A stretch of 16,808 bases of DNA from DATAYA01 sp036272815 (lineage in GTDB: Bacteria > Pseudomonadota > Alphaproteobacteria > Acetobacterales > Acetobacteraceae): the NCBI GenBank assembly GCA_036272815.1, contig DATAYA010000208.1:1-16808 (forward strand), given 5' to 3'. The notes beneath the pieces were generated by a model that saw only the letters and a program-made list of their open reading frames with translations, had not been told where the DNA came from and searched no databases. The translations under genes were made by a program, and so were the position numbers. Positions 6,670-12,749 of the stretch are shown here, piece by piece. Position 1 is the first letter of the stretch. Each line of letters starts with the position of its first letter.

Positions 6670-7941
6670 CTACCCCGCCATTGCCGTCAGTGCCCGGGCC
6701 AGCACCCGCGCCCCGTCGGCGAGCTGCGCCGGCTCGCTCCATTCCGCCGGGTTGTGGCTGATCCCGCGCCGGCAGGGCACGAACAGCATCCCGGTCGGGC
6801 AGACCGGCACCGCGAACTGCGCATCGTGGAAGGCGCCCGAAGGCATCGGCAGCGTCGCCAGGCCGAGCCCGTCCGCCGCCGCCTGGACCGCACCGACCAC
6901 CAGCGGGTCGAACGCCACCGGACGCGCGTGGAACGTCTCCTCCACGCTCACCTCGGCATCGCGCACCGCCGCCTGCACCACGCCCGCGACCGCATCGCCG
7001 CGGGCCGCGAGCACGGCGGGATCGGGGTGGCGGAAGTCGATGGTGAAGGCCGCCCGATCGGCGACGCTGTTGGAGGTGTTGGGCGAGACGGTGATCCGGC
7101 CGACGGTGAAGCGCAGCACGTCGGCCGGGTCCGCCATCAGCGCGTTGAGGGCCGCGATCGCGCGCACCATGTCCTGCACCGCGTCGCGCCGCAGCCCGAG
7201 CGGCGTGGTGCCGGCATGCGCGGTCTCGCCGCGCAGCGTCACCGTGAACCAGCGGCTGCCCTGGATGCCGGTGACGACGCCGATTGCTTTTTCCTCCCGC
7301 TCCAGACGCGGACCCTGCTCGATATGCGCTTCGAGATAGGCGTGCGGGCGGCCGCCGAGGGCGCGGCGCGGGATGTCGGCCTCCTCGGCGAGATGCTCCG
7401 CCAGCGCGTCGGCGAAGCGCACGCCGTCCGGGTCGCGCACCTCGGCGAAGGCGGCGAGCGGCTTGTGGCCCGACCACGCCATGCTGCCCATGCAGCCGGG
7501 GGCGAAGCGGCCGCCTTCCTCGTTGGTCCAGGCGACCACCTCGATCGGGCGGCGCGGGACGATGCCGGCATCGTGCAGGGCGGAGAGCGCCTCCAGCCCG
7601 GCCAGCACGCCGTAGATGCCGTCGAAGCGGCCGCCCTGGGGCTGGGTATCCATGTGGCTGCCGGTGACCACCGGCGCGAGATCGGGCGCGAGGTCGGGCG
7701 CGAGGTCGGGCGCGGCGTCGGGGTCGGTGCCGGCCCGGCGCAGCCAGAGGTTCGCCGCGTCATCGACCGAGACCGCGCAGCCGATCGCGCGCGCCCAGCC
7801 GATCAGCAGGCGCCGCGCCTCGCGATCCAGCGGCGTGAGGCAGGCGCGGTTGACACCGTCGCCGGCGATGGCGCCGATCCGCGCCATCTGCATCAGCCGG
7901 TCCCAGAGCCGGTCCTGATCGACCGCTGAAGCCGCGTCCAT
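6670..7941 (-). CDS. Zn-dependent M20 amidohydrolase (N-carbamoyl-L-amino acid/allantoate amidohydrolase family)
   Basis: This 423-residue M20-family hydrolase belongs to the hydantoinase/carbamoylase branch, which removes carbamoyl or ureido groups from N-carbamoyl amino acids, allantoate or ureidoglycine. The binuclear metal site is visible: SHMDTQ at 95-100 (His96), FDG with Asp107, TNEEGGRF with Glu142/Glu143, EAHIEQGP at 205-212 (His207), and GISHNPAEW near the C-terminus for the last His. GETAHAGTTP marks the lid/dimerisation domain. The ATG at 7941 is preferred over one 12 codons upstream because GGAG lies about 7 nt before it and the upstream residues are not family-like. A repeated (D-L-A-P) stretch at about 75-90 is inserted just before the first metal-binding strand. 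It lies 52 bp downstream of the racemase-like gene and 34 bp upstream of the formyl-amidohydrolase. Exact substrate is not determined. Confidence 0.92.
   Translation of the reverse strand: MDAASAVDQDRLWDRLMQMARIGAIAGDGVNRACLTPLDREARRLLIGWARAIGCAVSVDDAANLWLRRAGTDPDAAPDLAPDLAPDLAPVVTGSHMDTQPQGGRFDGIYGVLAGLEALSALHDAGIVPRRPIEVVAWTNEEGGRFAPGCMGSMAWSGHKPLAAFAEVRDPDGVRFADALAEHLAEEADIPRRALGGRPHAYLEAHIEQGPRLEREEKAIGVVTGIQGSRWFTVTLRGETAHAGTTPLGLRRDAVQDMVRAIAALNALMADPADVLRFTVGRITVSPNTSNSVADRAAFTIDFRHPDPAVLAARGDAVAGVVQAAVRDAEVSVEETFHARPVAFDPLVVGAVQAAADGLGLATLPMPSGAFHDAQFAVPVCPTGMLFVPCRRGISHNPAEWSEPAQLADGARVLARALTAMAG
7672..7719 (-). repeat. 12-bp coding minisatellite in the M20 gene
   Basis: Four tandem 12-bp units: 7684-7695 and 7696-7707 are identical (gggcgcgaggtc), while 7672-7683 and 7708-7719 have two changes each. 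They encode D-L-A-P three times plus D-A-A-P on the minus strand. The period keeps the frame. The repeat sits in a loop directly before the conserved VVTGSHMDTQ strand. Confidence 0.9.
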
Positions 7942-7993
7942 GGTCGCGCTCCGCTGTTCCCCGCGCGATGCTCGCATGCCCGGGTCGAAGCCG

Positions 7994-8740
7994 CTACGGG
8001 AAGCCGGCGTCGAACAGCCCGCCCCAGCCTTGCACGCACGTGCCTTGCACGCGCGCCGGATCGATGCCGGCCATCACCAGGGATTCCCAGACGACGACCG
8101 AGATCGTGTCGAGGACCCGGATCCCGAGTTCCTGTTCCAGCGCCGCGACCAGCGGGGCGGCCCGCAGGTTGGTGCAGAACGTGGCGATGGCATCGGGCCG
8201 CGCCTGCGCCACCTCGCGGACCATCCGCGCGACGCAAGCGGCATCGACTTCGGAGAAGGCGAAGTTCTCCGACAGGCCGAGATGCCGCTCCGCCGCGCAA
8301 TCGAAGCCGGCCGCCGCGTAGTTGTCGACGATGCGGGCCTGCACGGCGTCCGAATAGGGCGTCACGAGGCCGAGCCGGCGGATGCCGCGCGCACGCAGTA
8401 TCGCGTTGAGTGCCAGGACGGAGGTGGTGGCCGGGATGCCGGTCGTCTCGGTGATCGCGGCACAGAGGGCCGCGTCGGCGTCGAAGCCGAGCCAACCAGC
8501 GGAGGTGCCGTTCCAGGCGATCACATGCACGCGGGCATCGGCCAGCAGGCGCGCGGCCATCAGGATCGGTGCGATGTCGAACTGGCTCAGTGCGCGGCCG
8601 CTCAGCGCGATCTCGGTGACGCGGAAGCGGCCGAAATGCACCGAGACGTCGGGCAGCCCGGCGAGCATGGCGGATGTCACCGGCTCCAGCACCGTGTTGG
8701 AGGAGGGGGTGAGCATGCCGAGCCGGGTGCGGCGGGACAT
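7994..8740 (-). CDS. Asp/Glu racemase superfamily protein, arylmalonate decarboxylase/maleate isomerase-like
   Basis: The 248-residue protein starts LGMLTPSSNTVLEP, a typical opening of the maleate isomerase/arylmalonate decarboxylase branch of the Asp/Glu racemase superfamily. Related enzymes isomerise, racemise or decarboxylate small carboxylic acids through cysteine chemistry. The second catalytic cysteine is present in ATFCTNLRA (about residue 179). The position of the first cysteine, in the AWNGTSAGW block, holds glycine instead, an arrangement like arylmalonate decarboxylase rather than the two-cysteine isomerases and racemases. The ATG at 8740 is chosen because homology begins there; upstream in-frame residues overlap the GST gene in another frame. 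The start is 4 bp after the GST stop, so translation is probably coupled. Reaction and substrate cannot be assigned from sequence. Confidence 0.87.
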   Translation of the reverse strand: MSRRTRLGMLTPSSNTVLEPVTSAMLAGLPDVSVHFGRFRVTEIALSGRALSQFDIAPILMAARLLADARVHVIAWNGTSAGWLGFDADAALCAAITETTGIPATTSVLALNAILRARGIRRLGLVTPYSDAVQARIVDNYAAAGFDCAAERHLGLSENFAFSEVDAACVARMVREVAQARPDAIATFCTNLRAAPLVAALEQELGIRVLDTISVVVWESLVMAGIDPARVQGTCVQGWGGLFDAGFP

Positions 8741-8744
8741 CGGT

Positions 8745-9371
8745 TTAGTCCGAGGCCGCTTCGACCGGTTCCGGGCGTGGCAGGGTGGTGATGCCCGGCA
8801 ATGACGTGATCCGCCCGACCCAGGCAAGCACGCCGGGCCAGCGCGCCAGATCGAACCCGGCTTCGTCGGCGCGATGGGTGTAGGCGAACAGCGCGAGATC
8901 GGCGATCGTCGGGGCCTCGCCGACCAGCCAGGGGTTGGCCACAAGCCGACGCTCCATCACGTCCAGCGCCTGCGCGCCGCGGACGGAGCACTCCGCGAGG
9001 CGGTCGGGATAGAGATGCGCCTCGTGCCGCCACGCGATGAGATTGCGGGCGACCGCGATGTAGGGTTCGTGGCTGTACTGCTCGAAGAACAGCCATTCAT
9101 GCACGCGGGTCCGCGCGAGGCCGGGCGGCGGCAGCCACGGCGTGCCTTCGGCGTAGTGCAGCAGGATCGCGTTGCTCTCCGCCAGCACCGTGCCGTCGTC
9201 CAGCACCAATGTCGGCACCTTGCCGATCGGGTTGATCGCCAGGAACTCCGGCGTGCGGGTGGCACCGGCGTTGCCGTCCGTCTCCACCCAATCGAATTTG
9301 TGTTCGGTCAGACGAAGGATTTGTCCGGCCTTCCAGCAATTGCCAGACATGCGCATCCCGAAAAGTCGCAT
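8745..9371 (-). CDS. glutathione S-transferase family protein
   Basis: A 208-residue cytosolic GST. The N-terminal thioredoxin-like domain begins MRLFGMRMSGNC, with SGNC at 9-12 as the likely catalytic Ser region. NPIGKVPTLVLDDG contains the cis-Pro, and ESNAILLHYAE contains the Glu-Ser pair that holds the gamma-glutamyl group of glutathione. The all-alpha C-terminal domain follows, with NPWLVGEAPTIADLALFAYTH as the conserved N-capping region. The ATG at 9371 fits family starts. A GGGAG sits about 13 nt upstream, slightly far, and an in-frame GTG four codons upstream is an alternative. It is the first gene of the four-gene minus-strand unit, 127 bp after the oxygenase gene. A role in adding glutathione to, or isomerising, a pathway intermediate is inference. 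Confidence 0.92.
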   Translation of the reverse strand: MRLFGMRMSGNCWKAGQILRLTEHKFDWVETDGNAGATRTPEFLAINPIGKVPTLVLDDGTVLAESNAILLHYAEGTPWLPPPGLARTRVHEWLFFEQYSHEPYIAVARNLIAWRHEAHLYPDRLAECSVRGAQALDVMERRLVANPWLVGEAPTIADLALFAYTHRADEAGFDLARWPGVLAWVGRITSLPGITTLPRPEPVEAASD

Positions 9372-9498
9372 GCGGTCGCGCACTCTCCCGGTTGCCACCG
9401 TGTCCCGCAGCCGGCCCGCCATGCGCGGATGGAGACGTGCCCGAATACCGCGATCGCCATCGTCGCGCAACGGTCGGCGGACCGCGCGCGGCGTGCGA

Positions 9499-10215
9499 TC
9501 AGGCGGCATCGTGGAAGATCACCCCGAGTGTGTGCCGGTGCCCCGACCGCACACGGCTCACGCCGTGGCGGAGGTTGACCCGGTAGTCGCCGCGGGAGCC
9601 CCGGACCGGGCGGCTGTTGACCGCGAACACGACGCCGTCGCCACGGCCCAACGGCACCACGGCAGCCCGTGTCTGCATGCGCGGGCGCTGTTCCGTCAGG
9701 ACGAACTCGCCGCCGTCGAAGTCCTTGCCGGGCGCCGACAGCAGCACCGCGACCTGCAGCGGGAAGACGTGCTCGCCATAGAGGTCCTGATGCAGGCAGT
9801 TGTAGTCTTCGGCGCCGTATTGGAGCAGCAGGGGCGTCGGCCGGGTCTGGCCGCCCTGGTGGCAGCGGGCGATGAAAGCCGCGTGATCGTCCGGGAAGCG
9901 GACGTCCATTCCCATCCGCTCGTGCCAGCGGTTGGCGAGCGGGGCGAGGTGCGGGTAGAGCGTGGTCCGAAGCGTCTGCACCAGCGGCGGCAGCGGGTAG
10001 CTGAAATAGCGGTATTCGCCACGGCCGAACCCGTGTCGGGCCATGATGACCTGGCTGCGGAAGCCTTCGCCCCGATCATACAGGCCCGCCACGGCCTCGC
10101 ACTCCGCGCCGGCGAGGAGCTTCGGCAGGACCGCCCAGCCTTGCGCGTCCAGCTCCGCCGACACGTGCGGCCAGTCGATCGCGTCCGCGCGGCTGTCGGC
10201 GACGACATCGTTCAT
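9499..10215 (-). CDS. 2OG-Fe(II) oxygenase, DNA-damage-associated type (PF09859-like)
   Basis: The 238-residue protein looks like an iron- and 2-oxoglutarate-dependent dioxygenase of the COG3826/PF09859 group, which is annotated as acting on damaged DNA but is little studied. The iron-binding facial triad is visible: His142 and Asp144 in NCLHQDLYGEH, and His217 in LRHGVSRV. Arg227, ten residues after His217, would bind 2-oxoglutarate. The blocks MARHGFGRGEYRYF (58-71) and GGEFVLTEQRPRMQ (168-181) are also family-like as I recall them. It is not a canonical AlkB by motif layout. Its ATG overlaps the stop of the methyltransferase gene (ATGA), so the two are translationally coupled, which supports an alkylation-repair role. 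The stop is followed by 127 bp before the GST gene. Confidence 0.88.
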   Translation of the reverse strand: MNDVVADSRADAIDWPHVSAELDAQGWAVLPKLLAGAECEAVAGLYDRGEGFRSQVIMARHGFGRGEYRYFSYPLPPLVQTLRTTLYPHLAPLANRWHERMGMDVRFPDDHAAFIARCHQGGQTRPTPLLLQYGAEDYNCLHQDLYGEHVFPLQVAVLLSAPGKDFDGGEFVLTEQRPRMQTRAAVVPLGRGDGVVFAVNSRPVRGSRGDYRVNLRHGVSRVRSGHRHTLGVIFHDAA

Positions 10216-10745
10216 GCCATGGCCTCCATGCTGATCAGGCGGCGCTTGCGCTGCACGCCCCAGCGGTATCCCGAAATCGATCCGTCCGCCTTCACGACGC
10301 GATGGCAGGGGATGGCCACCGCCAGGACGTTGGCGGCGCAGGCCGCACCCACATCCTGCGCTGTCGCCGGCATCGGGAGCGCCTTGGCGAGCGCGCCGTA
10401 GCTGCTTGTCTGCCCGGGCGGGATGGCGCGCAGCGCGCTCCAGACGGCGCGTTCCAGGTCCGACCCGCGCAGGTCGAGCGGCAGGTCCGATGCCAGCTCC
10501 GATGCCAGGCTTGGCGCCTCGACGAGGATGACGACCTTGCCGATGGTTTCGGCCAGTCCGGGCGCGTCCTCGACGAGGTGCGCCGCGCGATAGGCTTCGG
10601 CCAGGTCGCGCCGGAGCTTGACGCGGTCGTCGCCCAGGAAGATCGCCGCGACACCGCGGTCGCTCTCGGCGACCAGGACGGTTCCGAGACTGGTTTCACC
10701 GTAGCCGAAGCGCAGCGTCTCGACGGTGGCAGTGGTCGCGTTCAT
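10212..10745 (-). CDS. ogt: methylated-DNA--[protein]-cysteine S-methyltransferase (Ogt/Ada C-terminal type)
   Basis: This suicide repair protein transfers the alkyl group from O6-alkylguanine (or O4-alkylthymine) to its own cysteine. The acceptor is Cys147 in PCHRV (146-150), followed by GYRWGVQRKRRLI (159-171), the conserved C-terminal helix region. The helix-turn-helix part around AIPPGQTSSYGALAKAL precedes it. At 177 residues it has the length of stand-alone Ogt. The N-terminal segment (FGYGETSLGTVLVAESDRGVAAIFLGDD) resembles the corresponding part of Ada, but no Ada metal-binding or AraC-type domain is encoded upstream, so this is not full Ada. The ATG at 10745 is supported by AGGA about 8 nt upstream. 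The open frame continues upstream to 10889 without family-like residues. The stop overlaps the oxygenase start by ATGA. Confidence 0.93.
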   Translation of the reverse strand: MNATTATVETLRFGYGETSLGTVLVAESDRGVAAIFLGDDRVKLRRDLAEAYRAAHLVEDAPGLAETIGKVVILVEAPSLASELASDLPLDLRGSDLERAVWSALRAIPPGQTSSYGALAKALPMPATAQDVGAACAANVLAVAIPCHRVVKADGSISGYRWGVQRKRRLISMEAMA

Positions 10746-10856
10746 GGCCTTGATCCTGTCCGGTTGGACCGGAAGATCGTATCCAGGCGCCGCGATCGCA
10801 CTCCGGCTCTTGCTTTCGGTTCGAAATTCGCGGCGGCGCTGCTGTCCAGCCGATGC

Positions 10857-10886
10857 CGCGTACGCGCCACGGAGCAATTCCGTCAA
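10857..10886 (-). promoter_or_regulatory. possible promoter of the ogt-oxygenase pair
   Basis: On the minus strand TTGACG (10881-10886) is a good -35 match, followed after 18 bp by TACGCG (10857-10862), a poor -10. It lies about 110 bp upstream of the ogt start and just after the dapA terminator, which is a sensible place. The weak -10 keeps confidence low. Confidence 0.3.
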
Positions 10887-10894
10887 CACGCCTC

Positions 10895-10914
10895 AAAAAT
10901 GGCGGTTTCCGCCA
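10895..10914 (-). terminator. intrinsic terminator downstream of dapA
   Basis: On the minus strand a perfect 6-bp stem TGGCGG/CCGCCA with an AAA loop is followed directly by TTTTT. It begins 33 nt after the dapA stop codon, placing the transcript end between dapA and ogt. This is the clearest rho-independent terminator in the window. Confidence 0.8.
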
Positions 10915-10947
10915 GACCCAGACAGGGACGCCGGAACGCCGCCGGCG

Positions 10948-11880
10948 CTATCCGACCAACGTGTATCGACGCCTCGGAACCAATTTCTCCTCCGCGCGCA
11001 TCAAATCCGGCAACACCTGCGCCAAGCGTGCCTGCGTGCTCTGGGTCGCGCGCGTCAGCGGCAGGCGGACCTCGCCGGAACAGAGACGCAGCTCCGCGAG
11101 GGCCGCCTTGACCGGGATGGGATTGCTCTCCGCAAACAGCGCGGAATGGAGTGGGTCGAGCAGGTCGCGCACCCGGGCGAAGCGGACGAGATCGCGGCTG
11201 TCCCACGCCCCGTGCAGGGATGCGCACAGGGCCGGCGCCACGTTCGCGGTCACGGAGACGCATCCGCTCCCGCCCATCGCACGATACGCCCCCGCCGTCG
11301 CGTCGTCGCCGGTCATCTGAACCAGTGTCTCGCCGCACAAGGCGCGCAGTCGCGGCACGCGCGCGAGATCCGCGGTGGCATCCTTCAGCGCCGAGATGAC
11401 GCCGCGTCGGAAAAGCTGGGCGATCGTATCGTCGGCGATGGCGACGCCCACCCGAGACGGCACGTCATAGAGCATGATCGGCAGATTGGCGCCGTGCGAC
11501 ACGGCGCGGACATGCGCGCAGATCCCGTCCTGCGTCGGCTTCACGTAGGGCGGCGCGGCACACAGGAGCGCCCTCGCGCCCGAACCCGCGGCCACGGCGG
11601 CAAGGCCGACGGCCTCCTCTGTGGCGCTTGCGGTGCAGCCCGCGATGACCGGGACGCGGTCGCCCGCGACGCGCACCGCGACGCCGATGACGTCCGCCTG
11701 CTCGGCAGGCGACAGTGCCGCCGCCTCGCCGGTGCTGCCGCACACGACGAGGGCGGCCGTTCCCCTCTCGATCTGGCGATCGCAGAGCCGCACCAGGGCC
11801 GCGGCGTCGAGGCGGCCGTCGCGAAATGGGGTGACGATCGCGACGACGGAGCCATGCAGCGAGCTGAGACAGTCGTGCAT
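10948..11880 (-). CDS. dapA: 4-hydroxy-tetrahydrodipicolinate synthase (DapA)
   Basis: DapA condenses pyruvate with aspartate semialdehyde in the lysine/diaminopimelate pathway. The 310-residue TIM-barrel protein has GSTGE at 48-52 (the first Thr of canonical GTTGE is Ser49), Tyr112 in APPYVKP, YDVPSR at 138-143 with Tyr138 and Arg143, and the Schiff-base lysine Lys166 in ALKDA. Retention of the Arg that binds the substrate carboxylate favours a genuine DapA over aldolase or sialate-lyase relatives. The Thr-to-Ser change, the slightly long C-terminus and the company of a methyltransferase-like gene leave room for a paralogue with another aldehyde substrate. GGGAGGA lies 7 nt before the ATG. 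It is 27 bp downstream of the small upstream gene, and an intrinsic terminator follows. Confidence 0.88.
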   Translation of the reverse strand: MHDCLSSLHGSVVAIVTPFRDGRLDAAALVRLCDRQIERGTAALVVCGSTGEAAALSPAEQADVIGVAVRVAGDRVPVIAGCTASATEEAVGLAAVAAGSGARALLCAAPPYVKPTQDGICAHVRAVSHGANLPIMLYDVPSRVGVAIADDTIAQLFRRGVISALKDATADLARVPRLRALCGETLVQMTGDDATAGAYRAMGGSGCVSVTANVAPALCASLHGAWDSRDLVRFARVRDLLDPLHSALFAESNPIPVKAALAELRLCSGEVRLPLTRATQSTQARLAQVLPDLMRAEEKLVPRRRYTLVG

Positions 11881-11907
11881 CGAGAAATCCTCCCAGCGAT
11901 CATGCGT

Positions 11908-12390
11908 TCAGCTGTGCAGGGTCGGCCCGAAGAACGGGCGCTCCGCCGTCAGAAGCGTCTGCTCCGGCAGCGCCTCCACGGCGATGCTGCTGAAGCCGGT
12001 CACCCGCAACTGCCGGATGGCGCGCACGGCCAGAGTGCCGGAGGGGTCGTCCTGGATGCGCAGCACGATCCAGCCGTTCGGTGCCAATGTCTTCCACGCC
12101 TGGGCGATCGACTGCCCGATCGCCTCGGCCGACACGGCATCGGGGATGACGACCATGTCCGCCGTGGCTGTCTCGCCGGGCTGGTTCCGGCAGAGAGCGG
12201 TTGCCGCGATGCAGCCGCGCCTGAGCAGCAGGCATGTGAACTCCAGCGCACCAGGACCGATCACCGCGGCCTGCACTTCGGACAGGTCACCGAGATAGTC
12301 GAGCAGTGCGGCGTCACGATCCTTGGCCAGGAGGGAGGGCTGCGTCAGGGGGACGCGGTGGGTGAAGTGCCGGATGGGCTGGGTATGCAT
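11908..12390 (-). CDS. small Rossmann-fold, methyltransferase-like protein of unknown function
   Basis: A 160-residue protein not assigned to a named family. The layout resembles a class I SAM-dependent methyltransferase: a motif I-like VIGPGALEF (43-51), ADMVVIPDA (77-85) at the position of strand 4, AWKTLAPNGWIVLRI (98-112) like the post-motif helix and strand 5, and a C-terminal FSSIAVE...LLTAERP resembling strands 6-7. Motif I lacks the full GxGxG, and the acidic residue after strand 2 that normally holds the ribose is not evident, so SAM binding is doubtful. ATG 12390 has AAGG about 7 nt upstream. In-frame ATGs at 12408 and 12630 are possible, but the added residues look non-coding. It precedes dapA by 27 bp, probably as one transcript, and is divergent from imuA. 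Confidence 0.68.
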   Translation of the reverse strand: MHTQPIRHFTHRVPLTQPSLLAKDRDAALLDYLGDLSEVQAAVIGPGALEFTCLLLRRGCIAATALCRNQPGETATADMVVIPDAVSAEAIGQSIAQAWKTLAPNGWIVLRIQDDPSGTLAVRAIRQLRVTGFSSIAVEALPEQTLLTAERPFFGPTLHS

Positions 12391-12708
12391 CGAGGGGCCT
12401 TTCCGCATCAATGTCGTCGGGGTGCGTCGTGTGGGTGCGCCCGTCACGGGTTGATGTGCCTGTTGGCACGGCCGCGCGTTCGTCCCCGGCATCGAGGATG
12501 ACGACACGCCCGTAGCAATTCGATTGGGCCCGGTGCGCGAGGAAATATAGACGGGGTAGTCGCGCACGCCGTTGGAGGTGACGATGAACCACGTCGCCGA
12601 GCGGGGCGGCTGGACGAAGTTCGGCTCCATGCAGCCGCAGCTCAGCCTGATCTGCCGCGAGGAGGAGCGCGAGATGCTGCTGGATAGGCGACTCGACTCT
12701 CGCAGTCC
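12391..12708. other. divergent intergenic region upstream of imuA; no confident gene
   Basis: About 320 bp separate the methyltransferase-like gene (-) and the SOS box of imuA (+). Both strands are open for long stretches: on the minus strand in frame with the downstream gene up to 12630, and on the plus strand from 12572 through the SOS box into imuA. Neither translation resembles a known family. The plus-strand frame crosses the operator, so it is probably not a gene. A minus-strand TATATT at about 12543-12548 could be a -10 element, but no matching -35 was found. Confidence 0.5.
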
Positions 12709-12723
12709 GTTCTTTATATGTTC
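12709..12723 (+). promoter_or_regulatory. LexA operator (alphaproteobacterial SOS box)
   Basis: GTTC-TTTATAT-GTTC is a perfect direct-repeat GTTC-N7-GTTC, the LexA recognition pattern of Alphaproteobacteria (established knowledge). It lies 27 bp upstream of the imuA start and its AT-rich spacer TTTATAT could overlap the -10 region, so LexA binding would block transcription directly. imuA-imuB is a known SOS-induced operon, which makes the match credible. Confidence 0.93.
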
Positions 12724-12749
12724 CTGGCTTCTGTCAGGAGGGCTGGGCC

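Noticed and set aside
6511..7719. CRISPR-like array from the short repeats in the amidohydrolase genes
   Set aside because: The repeats are directly tandem, without spacers, in-frame and coding; they are minisatellites.
5598..7929. Long plus-strand open frames opposite the formyl-amidohydrolase and M20 genes
   Set aside because: They mirror the minus-strand genes in a codon-position-dependent way and contain no recognisable domain.
10746..10889. Upstream extension of ogt suggesting a longer Ada-like protein
   Set aside because: The extra residues match neither the Ada metal-binding domain nor an AraC-type domain, and a good ribosome-binding site precedes the ATG at 10745.
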